Shown: positions 11,312 to 23,000 of the stretch, in pieces
Position numbering within the stretch: position 1 is the stretch's first letter
Layout: every line of letters starts with the position of its first letter
Origin: Carettochelys insculpta
Taxonomy: Eukaryota > Chordata > Testudines > Carettochelyidae
Assembly (NCBI RefSeq): GCF_033958435.1
Contig: NC_134138.1
Location: 193,289,298 to 193,353,297 of the forward strand
DNA length: 64,000 bases
Direction: 5' to 3'
Notes under the pieces: generated by a model
Seen by the model: the letters and a program-made list of their open reading frames with translations, nothing else
The model's database searches: none
What the model was told of the DNA's origin: nothing
Translations under genes and position numbers: made by a program

Positions 11312-12868
11312 GTAAATCACTAATGATTATGCAATGGAATTGTCAACACACACCAGATATCCACTTTTTCTTCTATTGACAGAAGAAAATTCTAATGCAG
11401 TAGTAAGAGCAAAGGGTTTGGGAATATACTAATGTAACTCTAACTCAAAATACAACTAATACTTTTTGTGTGCATCCTGCTCTTACTGAGATCAAAGTGG
11501 CATTAAAAGGCAGAGAGATAACCTTTAACTTTTAGTGGCTTGATATCACCCACCGAGGTCTCAAGAGGTATTGTCTTCTAGTGTATTATCTAAGGATGCA
11601 TGAACTAATTCAGATTAATTAAAATCAACTAAAATGTCATGTAGAACTCAAGCTCACTGGAGTTTGCAAATTCAGGTTTTATATACAAGATTGTAGTTTT
11701 TGAAGTCCATATGTGTCCTCGTTCCGTGGCAAGTTCTGCACTCTTGGAGCATTTTTTCAGTGTCCCTGGAGGAATGATATCTCATGCAAATACTTCATCT
11801 TGCCAGATTTCCAGTCCAGGCTTGAATCGATGAGATTAAGGGTAGGTTATAAACCTTAGAACTTCTGGGTGCTTAGCCAAAACACATTTCTGAACTATAA
11901 TTTGTCAGTAGTAATGTCCCAACATTGCATTAATATGAACCAGAGATGGGACAGAGGATTGGGGGGAGGGGTACCATCGTTTGAGCATCAAACTTGGTAT
12001 TGACCTTTAGACTGGTTACAGATGAGGAGAGAAATACTGACAGGACCTTCTTTTTTTATGTTTGTACTGTACTCAACAGACTTACCATTTTATAGTCTCT
12101 GGTCTGGTCTACATTAGGGATCAAATAGGGATCCAGATATGCAATTCCAACCATGCCATTAGCATAGCTAGAACTGACGCATGAGGATCGACTTTGTTCC
12201 CTGGTGTAGATCAGGGATCTTTGGGCTTGCGCTGACATCTCTTACTCCACATAGCAGCGTGGAATACCAGGGTTGATGGTCGAGCCCAGAGAGATTGATT
12301 TTGCCGTGTCTTCACTGACACAGCAAAATTGATCTCTGGCAGATCAATTGCGGCACGTTGAACCCTCAGTAAGCATAAACATACCTTCAAATGCCAGACA
12401 CCTCACAGTGCTGTTAAGATTCTGGCAAAGGCTTATAGCCCAATGTAGATCTGAAGGCAAAAGCAAACCACCAGAGAAAGGATAGAGGAAGAAAAGGTGC
12501 CACAGCAATGAGATTACATGGTGACTCAACAAAGATGTGTGCAGAAGTAGGAAGTAGTTTTTTTTTTTAAAATACATGAAAATAAATTAAAATAAAAATG
12601 CCTGTCTTGACTCTCTTTGTTAGACAGCTCTCTAAATGTGTCAGTCCGAAGCACATCTGAGGCTTGTCAATGTACCACGTAGATGTTGCTTGTTGTCTTC
12701 AGTTATCCTGTGCTGTGGATGTTTTTATAGAACCCTGTTGAAGAGTTTGATGTTGTCTTCCAGGATGGCAGTATGCAAATTCTACTAACCTAGATAGGCA
12801 ATGAAAGAACGATGTGGTAATGGTGGTAATGCAGAGCAGTTGTTTAAGGTGAGCTTGACTTTCAGATA
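11312..12868 (+). other. Intron remainder, mostly unassigned
   Basis: The stretch has no frame or family I can name. Around 12100-12390 there are phrases of the kind 'ggtctacattagggatc' and 'gctagaactgacg' that suggest a decayed DNA transposon of the GTCTACAC type, but no ends could be paired. Confidence 0.3.
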
Positions 12869-15036
12869 AAAACATCAGAATGGCTGTACTAGGTAAGATC
12901 ATTCATCCATCTAGTCTGGTATTCAGTGTTCCCACAGTGGCAGGTAGCAGATGATTTAAAGGGGATGAACAGAACAGGGCAATTTATTTATTGATCCAGT
13001 CTCAACATCTGACAGTCAGAGGTCTAGGGACACCCAGAGTATAGGGTGTGGCTATGACTGTTTTGGGTAACAGCCTTTGACAGACCTATCTTCCATGAAT
13101 TTACATACTTCTTTTCAGAACCCAGTTATAATTTGGACCTTCACAACATCCCTGGGCAACAAGTTGCATGGGCTGACTGTATATTGTGAAGAAGTAACCT
13201 TATGTTAGTTTTAAACCTGCTGCCTGTGGATTTCACAGGGTGACCCCCTGCTTCTTGTGTGATAGGATGAAGTAAATAACACTTCCTTTTTCATTCTGTC
13301 TACGAGTCATAATTTTATAGACCTCTAGAATATCCCCAACTATTTCTTTTATAAGCTGAACATTACCAGTCTTTTTACTCTCTCCTTGTAAGAAACCCAT
13401 TCCGTACCTCATCGTTTCCATTGCCCTTCTCTGTACGTTTTCCAGTTTTTCAAGATGGGATGATCAGAACTGCATGCAGTAGTCAAGGTGTAGGCGTCAC
13501 ATGGATTTATAAGTGGCATTATGATATTTCTTGTCTTACTGTCTATCACTTTCCTAATGGTTCTTAATGTTTTGTTAGTTTTTTTGGCTGCTGCTGCACA
13601 TTGAGCAGGAGTTTTCAGATAACTGTCCACAATAAAAAACAGATCTCCTTTCTTAAGTAATAACAGCTAACGTAGACCCTATAATGTTGTATGTGCAGTT
13701 GGGATTGTGTTTTCCAATGCGCATTACTTTGTTTTTGTCCACATTGAATTTCACCTGTCATCATGTTGCCCAGTCACCTGGGTTTTGTGAGCCCTTTATA
13801 ACTCTTCACAGTCTGTTTTAACTATCTTGAGTCATTTTGTATCATCTGCTAGTTTTGCCATCCCGCTGTTTACTCCTTTTCCAGATTGTTATGAATATGT
13901 AGAACAGCACTGGCCATGGTAAAGGTACTTGGGGGATCCCACTATTCATTCCTCTTTACTGTGAAAATTGACTGCTTATTCCTACCCCTTGTTTCCTTAT
14001 TTTTAGCCAGTAACTTGACCTATGGGAGGACTTTCCCTTTTATCCCATGATTACTTACTTTGCTTAAGCACTTTTGCTGATGGACCTTTTGAAAGACTTT
14101 CTGAAAGTCCCGTATCAAGAGGGTCATGGCTTATTCACAAGATTGCTGACTGCCTCAGAGAATTCCAACAGATTGGTGAGGCATGATTTCCTTTTACAAA
14201 AGCTGTGTTGACTCTTCCCCAGCATACTATGGTCATCTGTGAGTCTGATAATTCTGTTCTTTACTGTAGTTTTAACCAATTTGCCTGACACTGCAGCTGA
14301 ACTTACTGTCCTGTGATTGCCAGGATCACCTCTGGAGCCTTTTTCAAAAATCAGCATTACTTCAACCTCTGTACCATATGACTGGCAGATGGCGAACATA
14401 AGAAATAGGTTATATACCACAGTTAACAGTTCTGCAGTTTCATATATGAGTTCCTTCTGAGCTTCTGGATGAATACCGTCTTCTCATGGTGACTTCCTAC
14501 TGGTTTAATTTACCATTTTGTTCCTAAACTTCCTCTATTGGCACCTCAATTTGTGACAGTTCCTCAGTTTTTGTCACCTGTAGGGCTTGTCTAAACTAGC
14601 TCCCTATTTCGAAGGGAGGCTGGTAAGTAGGGTGTTGGGAGTTGATTAATAACGTACTACGGTGCATAAGCAGCACTTCATTAAGCAAATTCCCCCCCTG
14701 CGGCAACTTTGAAGTTTTAAACTTCAAAGTACCGGCTCGCGTCTAGTCATGGCTCACCCACCAGTACTTCGAAGTACCCCAGGCACTGAGAAGTACTGGC
14801 GGGTGAGCCACGGCTAGACGCAAGGCGGCACTTCCAAGTTGAAAACTTCTTGTGCACTCTGCAGCACTTCATTAATCAACTCCCAACACCCTGCTTACCA
14901 TCCTCCCTTCGAAGTAGGGAGCTAGTGTAGACAAGCCCATAAAGAAGGATTTGGCTGTAGGAGTTGGTTTGGTTGTCCTTCTCATCTGCAATGAATACTG
15001 ATGCACAGAATTCATTTAGTTTCTCCTCAATGGCTC
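12869..15036 (-). mobile_element. Old CR1 LINE on the minus strand, split by a hairpin MITE
   Basis: Read on the minus strand, decayed frames give EKLNEFCASVFIADE, then [67 protein letters not shown] and EVYKIMTRRQNEKG, in CR1 order. The 3' tail at 12869-12920 carries the reverse complement of the CR1 terminal sequence (AATGGCTGTACTAGGT, CATCTAGTCTGG). The element is interrupted at 14583-14938 by a hairpin transposon, and CR1 text resumes at 14942. Its 5' edge abuts the start of the younger plus-strand CR1 at 15037. Confidence 0.85.
14583..14938. mobile_element. Hairpin MITE (GTCTACAC family) inserted in a CR1
   Basis: The ends GGGCTTGTCTAAAC and GTGTAGACAAGCCC are inverted repeats, and the inner arms also pair (CTCCCTATTTCGAAGGGAGG against CCTCCCTTCGAAGTAGGGAG; GGGTGTTGGGAGTTGATTAAT against ATTAATCAACTCCCAACACCC, read in parts). 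Flanks are GTA and ATA. Removing the element and one flank restores continuous CR1 text, CACCTGTAAAGAAGG, which supports a 3-bp duplication with one later substitution. 356 bp, no coding frame. Confidence 0.75.
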
Positions 15037-16607
15037 TAAAAAAGGGCTCTAAAGGAGACCCTAGCAATTATAATTTAATTATTTATAATTTATAATTTAA
15101 TTATTAATTAAAAAGGGCTCTAAAGGAGACCCTAGCAATTATAGACCAGTAAGTCTAACATCAGTACCGGGCAAATTAGTAGAAACAATAGTAAAGAATA
15201 AAATTGTCAGACATGTAGAGGAACATGATTTGTTGAGCAAAAGTCAACATGGTTTCTGTAAAGGGAAGTCGTGTCTTACTAATCTATTAGAGTTCTTTGA
15301 AGGGGTTAACAAGCATGTGGACAGGGGGGATCCAGTAGACATAGTATATTTAGATTTCCAGAAAGCCTTTGACACGGTCCCTCACCAAAGGCTCTTATGT
15401 AAATTAGGTGGTCATGGGATAGGAGGAAAGATCCTTTCATGGATTGGGAACTGGTTAAAAGACAGGAAACAAAGGGTAGGAATAAATGGTAAATTTTCAC
15501 AATGGAAGGGGGTAACTAGTGGCGTTCCCCAAGGGTCAGTCCTGGGACCAATCTTGTTCAACTTATTCGTCAATGATCTGGAGAAAGGGGTAAGCAGTGA
15601 GGTGGCAAAGTTTGCAGATGATACCAAACTGTTCAGGATAGTCAAAACCAAAGCAGACTGTGAAGAACTTCAAAAAGATCTCAGCAAACTGAGTGATGAT
15701 TGGGCAGCAAAATGGCAAATGAAATTTAATGTAGGTAAGTGTAAGGTAATGCACATTGGAAAAAATAACCCTAATTATACATATAATATGATGGGGGCAA
15801 ATTTAGCTACAACAGATCAGGAAAGGGATCTTGGAATTATAGTGGATAGTTCTCTGAAAACATCCACGCAGGGTGCAGCGGCAGTCAGTAGAGCAAATAG
15901 GATGTTAGGAATTATTAAAAAAGGGCTAGAAAATAAGGCTATCATACTTCCCCTATATAAAACTATGGGACGCCCACATGTTGAGTACTGCGTGCAGATG
16001 TGGTCTCCTCACCTCGAAAAAGATATATTGGCGTTAGAAAAGGTTCAGAAAAGGGCAACTAAAATGATTAAGGGTTTGGAACAGGTCCCATATGAGGAGA
16101 GGCTAGAGAGACTGGGACTTTTCAGCCTAGAAAAGAGGAGACTGAGGGGCGATATGATAGAGGTATATAAAATCATGAATGGTGTGGAGAAAGTGAACAC
16201 AGAAAAGTTATTTACTTGTTCCCATAATATAAGAACTAGAGGACACCAAATGAAATTAATGGGTAGCAGGTTCAAAACTAATAAAAGAAAGTTTTTCTTC
16301 ACACAGCGCACAGTCAACCTGTGGAACTCCTTACCAGAGGACGCTGTGAAGGCCAGGACTCGAACAGAGTTTAAAAAAGAGCTCGATAAATATTTGGAGG
16401 TTAGATCCATGGATGGCTATTAGCAAGGGGTAAGGAATGGTACCTAGCCTTTTGTTGAAGGCGGGAGAAGGATGGCAGGAGACAAATCGCTTGATCATTG
16501 TCTTTGGTTCACCTCCCCTGGGGCACCAGGCATTGGCTACTGTCAGCAGACAGGATACTGGGCTAGATGGACCTTTGGTCTGACCCAGTATGGCCGTTCT
16601 TATGTAA
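15037..16607 (+). mobile_element. Young CR1 LINE, 5'-truncated, reverse-transcriptase half
   Basis: The element begins within the RT region ([12 protein letters not shown]) and runs to the CR1 tail CTAGATGGACCTTTGGTCTG and terminal TTCTTATG near 16607. The 5' edge has a duplicated 34-bp segment (15039-15072 and 15110-15143) separated by 37 bp of A/T only. The open frame inside is annotated separately. The low decay compared with the adjoining CR1 shows that it is much younger. Confidence 0.92.
15230..16423 (+). CDS. CR1 ORF2 fragment: C-terminal reverse transcriptase, 397 codons
   Basis: An uninterrupted frame encodes the C-terminal part of the CR1 ORF2 polyprotein. Visible RT blocks are [14 protein letters not shown] (about residues 42-55, catalytic Asp of motif A), [16 protein letters not shown] (about 98-113) and the active-site box KFADDTKLF (about 126-134, with the paired aspartates). 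The CR1 thumb and C-terminal region ([21 protein letters not shown]) follows. There is no endonuclease domain, so it is inactive alone. The first methionine is internal to the element; the frame is open further upstream in the RT region. It is a transposon relic, not a host gene. Confidence 0.85.
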   Translation: MLSKSQHGFCKGKSCLTNLLEFFEGVNKHVDRGDPVDIVYLDFQKAFDTVPHQRLLCKLGGHGIGGKILSWIGNWLKDRKQRVGINGKFSQWKGVTSGVPQGSVLGPILFNLFVNDLEKGVSSEVAKFADDTKLFRIVKTKADCEELQKDLSKLSDDWAAKWQMKFNVGKCKVMHIGKNNPNYTYNMMGANLATTDQERDLGIIVDSSLKTSTQGAAAVSRANRMLGIIKKGLENKAIILPLYKTMGRPHVEYCVQMWSPHLEKDILALEKVQKRATKMIKGLEQVPYEERLERLGLFSLEKRRLRGDMIEVYKIMNGVEKVNTEKLFTCSHNIRTRGHQMKLMGSRFKTNKRKFFFTQRTVNLWNSLPEDAVKARTRTEFKKELDKYLEVRSMDGY

Positions 16608-16804
16608 TGACCATATATTTCTTGTAGGCCCCCTTAGCACCTCAGTCATCCAGTTGCCCCACTGATGGAAAGGGTTCCTGTTTCTGGTGGCTTAAAAATT
16701 GTTAGTTTTTGTGCCATAGTCCACCAGCTTCCACAAGCAATGCACACATGCCCCTGCTCACGGACACATATATTTTACCCAGGCTAGGATTTAAATCTGC
16801 GAGG

Positions 16805-18045
16805 GATTGCAAATACTTTCAAGGATAGGATTATAATTCAAAAGGTCTGGGCACACTGGAGAAATGGTCTGAGGTAAATTGGATGAAATTCAACAAAAGG
16901 ACAAATGGAAAGTATTCCACTTAGGAAGGAACAATAATTTTCACACATACCACATGGGAAACGACTGTCTTGAACAGTGCATCTTAAACTTTTTGAGACG
17001 ACAGGACACCAAATAATAATTTGTACAAGGAACACCAATGAAAATTTTCTTCCAAAAAAACCATTATTGTCAGAACAAAAAAAAAACCCCAAACAAACAG
17101 CAACATGTACAGCAAAAACAAAATGAAGTAATTTAATCAGGTGTCATAGCAATGAAGAAGTAACATTGTATCTGGTTTTGATAACGGAAAATATATAGAT
17201 GCACCACATCACAGCTAGTTCCTATGCCACTGTAGCACTCCTGCGAGTTGTTTACAGAGCACCAGAGCTCTGCAGAATGCAGTTAAGAAACACTGGTCTG
17301 GAAAGTAGTAACTGCAGAGAGGGATCTGGGGCTTGTAAACCATAAGCTAAATATGAAGCAATAGTGTAATAGGGGTGGAAAAAAAGGAAACCTCATTCTG
17401 GGATGCATTAATATGAGTGCAGTAAGCAAGATACAAGTAGTTCCTCCACTCTACTCTGCGCGGATTAGGCCTCAGTTGAAGTGTTTTGTCCAGTTCTTGG
17501 TGCCGTATTTTAGGAAAGATGTGGACAAATTGGAGGAGATCCAGAAAACAACAACAAAAATGATGAAAGGTCTAGAAAACATGACCTATGAGGGAAGATT
17601 GAAAGAACTGGGTTTGTTTATTCATGAAAAGAGAACACAGAGAAGGGACATGACATAACAGCTTTCACGTACTTATAAGGATAGTCTCACCTAATAAATT
17701 ATTTTGCTAGTCTTTAAAGTGCTACTTGACTGCTTTTTGTTGTAAAAGGAGGAGTGAGAGAAAAATATTCTCCTTAACCTCTGATGGTAGAACAAGAACC
17801 AGTGGGCTTACACTGCAGCAAGGGAGGTTTAGGTTGAACATTAGGAAAAGGTTTTCTATCTGCCAGGGTGGTTAAGTACTGGAATAAATTGCCTAGGAAG
17901 TTGTGGACTCTCCATAATTGGAGATTTTACACAACCACCTGTCAGGGATGGTCTGAATGATTCTTGTTCCTGCTGCGAGTGTAAGGGATTGGACTTGATC
18001 ACCTCTTGAGGTTTCTTTCAGTTGTACGAGTCTATGATTCTAAGA
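16805..18045 (+). mobile_element. Old CR1 LINE fragment of a second subfamily, with nested insertions
   Basis: Decayed coding text reads VVPPLYSARIRPQLKC, DVDKLEEIQKTTTKMMKGLENMTYEGRLKELGLF (split here) and RRDMT, a CR1 C-terminus different from the copies at 15 and 36 kb. The 3' end reads GACTTGATCACCTCTTGAGG and CTATGATTCT, the classic amniote CR1 tail. It is interrupted by a hAT element at 16975-17295 and by a piece of the GCAGTCAAGTAGCACTTTAA repeat (reverse) at about 17676-17745. Confidence 0.75.
16975..17295. mobile_element. Non-autonomous hAT element nested in CR1
   Basis: The ends are CAGTGCATCTTAA and (reverse complement of the right end) CAGTGTTTCTTAA, typical of Charlie-type hAT transposons. 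The 8-bp flanks GTCTTGAA (16967-16974) and GTCTGGAA (17296-17303) match at seven of eight positions, as expected of a hAT target duplication. CR1 text is continuous across the site once the 321 bp are removed. No transposase frame. Confidence 0.75.
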
Positions 18046-19776
18046 AAACAAAACAGTGTTTAGGCAGTGAATTATGGAGGTTCCATAGCTGATTTTGACT
18101 TTTTTCCCCACAAAAAATCAGAGATTCAGTGTTTAAATGTTAGCAATGAAAACAGTTCAGTAGAGAAGTACAATATGGAAAGAAACCTGGGAGTGCACCC
18201 AAGGCTGCAGAAAAGTGAGATTCTCGCATACAGAAAATATTAGGATTTTCCAGACGCCAATGGGCATGTATAATGCTGTTTCTTGCAGAGGGGACTCTCT
18301 TCTGTAACAAGTGCCAGGGTTATGTGGTAATTATACAATATCATTAGAGAAACTAGGGGAAATTAACAGAAAGGGTTTTTTTTTTTAAATATTTTGTCTT
18401 CAAAGCTAAACTTGAGGGAGCTGTGCTGCCAAGCTTGCAGAAAGGCTTGCTTTTTAAAAAAGCAAATAAGGTACTGTTTGTTTCCTTTTTTATGAAAATC
18501 TAACAATGTGAAATGGAATTGAGTATCTAGATTTTGGGGAAGTAGCTCAAAGTATCTCTGGTGTTTTGCATTTGCCGATCTATTTCTTGTTATTGAAGGA
18601 AACAAAGGAAGGAAGCAGATCTAATGTGGTTGTATGTGCCTCCTACAGCTTGTGCCGTACTTACCTGGAAAAATTGCTTCTCTATTTTCATGCATGTAGA
18701 AAGGTGCTGATAAAGCCAGAATGTTCATTAGGAGCTGCAGATGCTTGGCATCATTTGAAAATCTTTATTTATGTGCCTAATTGTGGCTATAGGCAAGCAA
18801 GTTTAGAAAATCTGGCCAAAGATGTACTGCCTGATTTGAATTCAGAGTGTTAGACTAAGGGCTTGTCATCATGGGAAAGCCATACCAGTATAATCCCCTG
18901 TGTGGACACTCTTGTCCTGGCATAAGAGAGGCTTTGTTCAATTTAGCTTATGTCACTTGGGAAGGGGTTTAAACTATGCTGAAAGACCATTTTTATTCTG
19001 GAATAGTGTGTCTAGGTGAGGAATTATGCTGGTATAACTGGTAACTATGTCAGTTTAAATTCAGTCAATGGGGAGATTTTATTGGAGTGACCTAAGTGTA
19101 AAATACAGTAATAGAAACTGTTGTAATAACTTCTGTGAGTTGGGTGGGATTTAATTTCTGTAAGCTAACTTCTAAATTTACCTTCGATGTATGAAATATG
19201 TCCTTATTTAGGTCCAGTTTAGCATGATAACTAATAATATGCTTCACATTAAATACATTAGTCTCTCAGACTGCTATGCTTAAAGTACTTGGCTGGCTCA
19301 GAGCTTCCATGTGAGCCTTGAAGACATGACTTTGTGATACTTTGTATGAGCTATAGTCATTCTATAGGAAGCAAATAATGCTATCTCTATTACTATGTAG
19401 AGTGACACAGTGTTCCCAGCTCTTGTGATTTCCTTAACACATGAGTTCCTGCTATCTCATGATTGTGAAAATTGCAGCTTTATTTTAACACTAGGTTTTC
19501 TAGCCTCCACGGTTTCAGAGAAGACCTTCAAAATGTGAGTCACATGTATCCTAAAGGCTCAAAACCCCCCCAAAAAACATAAAAATGAGTTCCTTTAGGA
19601 GGGGTTTTATTTTGCTTTTGCTTTTTTAAAATTGACCCTTCATTTGTGTGATCCGACGCATGAATTTTGAACTCTTGGGCTTAGCAACTTGTATTTTGTG
19701 TTCAGGACATTACGATTAAAGTAATTGTAATGAGATGAGACTGTTGATTTGGTTAATGCCTTTAATCTCTTTGCAG
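18046..19776 (+). other. Intron remainder with a possible decayed MITE near 18858-19080
   Basis: From 18858 the text GGGCTTGTCATCATGGGAAAG, with CCATACCAGTATAATCCCCTG and later GGAATAGTGTGTCTAGG, looks like one arm and interior of a transposon of the GTCTACAC type, but no right end could be paired. The remainder is unassigned intron. It closes with the acceptor CTCTTTGCAG. Confidence 0.35.
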
Positions 19777-20016
19777 GGTCTAGTGTCAAATTTGTCTCTT
19801 GGCCAAGTTACACTTGTTGACTGGAAGATCTACCCACTAGACATAGACAGCGTGGTGGGTCGTGGCCTAAATAGCAGAGGTGAAGAATCAAAAACAGCTG
19901 CCAGTAATCCTTCAAGATATGCAGCGCCTGCTTTTTACATTGGCAGATTTTCTATTCCCAGTGGAATTCCTGATTTACCCCAAGACACCTACATTAAATT
20001 TCCTGGCTGGACAAAG
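19777..20016 (+). CDS. GLB1: GLB1 coding exon (human exon 15 equivalent), 80 codons
   Basis: The acceptor is TCTTTGCAG and the donor AAG|GTAGGT. The 240 bp encode 80 codons from GLVSNLSLGQVTLVDW to PSGIPDLPQDTYIKFPGWTK (quoted in parts). Human blocks GLVSNLTL, DW.I.PLD, PAFYMG.FSIPSGIPDLPQDTF and FPGWTKG are evident. The exon ends the first beta domain and starts the second. The sequon Asn-Leu-Ser near the start is kept. Three human sequons in the later half (HNSS, NYT, NFS) are replaced here by SNPS (blocked by proline), RYAA and RFS, so none is usable. The linker is also shorter than in human. Phase 0 at both ends. Confidence 0.97.
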
Positions 20017-23000
20017 GTAGGTTTCTTTTTCTAAGATGATTACCCAGAAACCTGAATCTGATTCTAAAGGTACCTTATAATTGCTATTAAAAGTCAAGAA
20101 CTGCCCACTATTAAGGGTGGCGATACAAGTAACAGGTATGTGATCGTTTTAAACAGTCACTTATATCAAATGATATTAGTGATGTTGAGATATTGTAAGT
20201 AATTGGCCTGTGGATCATACATTTTTAACTGAATCTTCGATAAATCTGGGGATAGCAAACTAAAGTGATGGAAGCTTATATTAAGTAGTCATTCAGTGAT
20301 GCTGGCTAAGTCAACGATCTACCATGTGATTATGCAGCTGCTATTGATGCAGTAAGTAGGCCGCAAAGATATGTGTGGTCAGACTTATTTGGAATACTGC
20401 ATTTGGTGTTGGTCTTTATTTCTTGATGGGTGGAGAGAGAGCCACCCTCTGGACAAGGGAAGTGAATACATGCTTTTTAAGAATCCTTGTTCTGGAGAAA
20501 GCGAGGTACTGGAAGTTGGCTTCTTTCAGCAAGAGTGGAGCCTGGCTGGCTGAGCAGAGGTAATTAAGGACGTAATTGCTGCAGTGGCGCTAGAAAAACT
20601 CTTCATGCAGATGATCTGAGAAAATAAGCCAGTGTCTTGGGAAGGAGATTTTAGTTGTTTAAACAAAATTAAAATAAAAATTGCTGTTAACAATGTGCAC
20701 ACTTCTGACAGAAGATGAGACTTGCTAACGCAGAGGAAGGGTCCAGCAGGAACAGTCTTGACCTAACTTGTACCAAGCATGCCTAAAATGATTCTAAAAA
20801 TCTGTTGTCCCACCCTCACTACACACAAAAAAGTCCTGTTGGAATGCAAAACTTCCTCATCGTGTATTCACAACTGGGCATTGGCATGGCTTCCAGTTCA
20901 GAGCCACGCTGCTCCCCCTGCATCAGGTGGATGATTGCAGCAGCCAATTTGCTTGATAAGACATGGGCCAACCCAAGCTTGCCTTTGTTCAATGACCTTT
21001 TCTCCTCACCAGCCACACCTCTTTCATCACAACACTGCTGCAGTCGGTCTTGGCTGCCACACCAGGATGTGAGAGTGGAGTCTGTGTGGGGGGAAAACTG
21101 GTGCTTAACACCAGCCACGAATCATTTCCTCATCTCAGACTCTGCTGCTTGTCTTTCCAGCTTTGACCTACCATTGTATTCGTGGATCCTTCTTAGCAGA
21201 TTCCAGCCTGGGCCAGCCCTCTGTGCAGCCAACCAGTGCCACTGGGGTCTTTGAGAGAGTCCATGCTGCATCTGTGGCACCGTGCAAACCAGATACATGA
21301 TGTCAGGGAGTACCTGCTAACTTAATTCAGCAGGGAGCTCTAAAAGCACCACTTGGCTGCTAAGAACACTATTGCTTGTCTTAGCAAATACGCAAATGAT
21401 AAATAAATAAATGGGCGCGGTTAGACCTGAGTGGCTGGGCTTCCAACAGCGCTCCCTTTTTGGCATCTCTCTGCTCCCATTGAAGCCAATAGCTTGAAGT
21501 TTCGTTGACTGCAGAAAAGCCAGTGCTGCTTGCTCTTGAAAACTGTCCTGTCGCGTGCCCGGGCCCTTTCTGTTTTGATTACAAGCCCCAATTTTTACAG
21601 GAATTTAGCACTTCCATTTTAAATGCCCATGAAGCTGAGCCTTCACGCTAACTGGTGGCATGCAGCAGTTATCCTTCTTCTCAAGGAAATCACTTGGGTT
21701 GATTTACTGTCCTCCCACAACCATTCTCTGCCCCTCCCTGGAGCTTCAATTTTATTTTTCCCTATCTCATGGAATAGGCTCCTTACTTTAAAAAAAGGCC
21801 TCTTCATATAGCTAGGTTTGCTTGTAGCCAGGATTAAGCAGCTCACTGATCTCAGGGTACAAGAGTGGCCCAGTGTGCCTGCTCCAAGGCTTGGCCCTCC
21901 CTGGCCCACACTGTTGGTTTGGGTTGGTTTGTGGGATGTGATATTTATTGCTATCGAAGTAGTAACATCAAACCAGATTCTCTAATGTGGAGGCAGCGAG
22001 AGCTGTGTAAAGATGCCTCGTACCCATACCGCTGGTTCCCCTTCTCCTGTGAGAATAAGCCATACTGGCATGATTATACCAGTAATATAACTCTGGAGTA
22101 GCTCTACACCTTTAGAGGCATGTCCAGGCCTGATTTTCAAGCCTGACCCACATTTGAACCCTGACCCACATGCAGCAGGCCCAAACCTGATCCAGAAATG
22201 TTCCAGCCTTTTCAGTTCTGGCACAAACCCAGCACTTGCCCATCTTGCTTGTGAAGTTGTGTCCACGCTGTCGTGTGGGCGTGGCATTGTCCTACTGGCA
22301 GTTTCCCACTCCCTGTGCCAACGCTCTGTCTCCAGCTTCCTCCTGCCTGCAGGTTTGGCACAGTGGCAGCTGTGTGGCCTGCTCCTGCTGACTGCTCCCT
22401 CACTGTGTGTTGTGTGTGAGGGAGGAAGTGTGATGTGGAGCAGCAGCACTTCTTCCCTGGCAGCACACAGAGCAGTGAGGTGGCAGGAGAAGGGCATGGA
22501 GCTGCCAGTGTGTCTCCCCTGGAGACGGGAGGAAATGGTCAGAGCCGACCTGGGCCAGAGCACATCAGGTTGTTTTCCAGCCTGACCCAAACCCCACACT
22601 TGCAGTCGGGCCCTGTTGGGTTCAGAACAGGTTGTAAGCCTCTGTACCACTTTACCTATAGTGGTATAGTTAAAGCAATGGAAGTTGGGTGTGCAGACAA
22701 GCCCAAAATTTCTCCTTGCTGAGGGAGATGAGTCCAGAAGGTAGCAGTCAAGTGACAGCCAGTGATGTAGGAAGAGCCAATAGCTCGCTTTGAGAGCAAA
22801 GGTGGGGAGACAGCACGTACAGGGCGAAGGTTCCCCTTAGTTCCTGGGGAGCAAGACCTGTGGGGAGAAGGCTCAGCTGAAGGACTGAGGGAAAGTGTTT
22901 ATGTACTGGGGAAGCTGGAGAAAGGCCTGTGGAGGAATATGCCCTAGGGAAAACTGAAGGGGAGAGTTTGAGTGACTAAGGGCAGATAGCCCACTTGAAA

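Noticed and set aside
12869..16607. One CR1 with a twin-priming inversion (head-to-head halves)
   Set aside because: Both parts carry their own CR1 3' tail and differ greatly in decay, so they are two separate insertions.
21982..22650. A 222-codon minus-strand open frame with an overlapping plus-strand frame
   Set aside because: It lies in a CCTGACCC-rich stretch next to a transposon end. Open frames on both strands indicate base composition rather than a gene.
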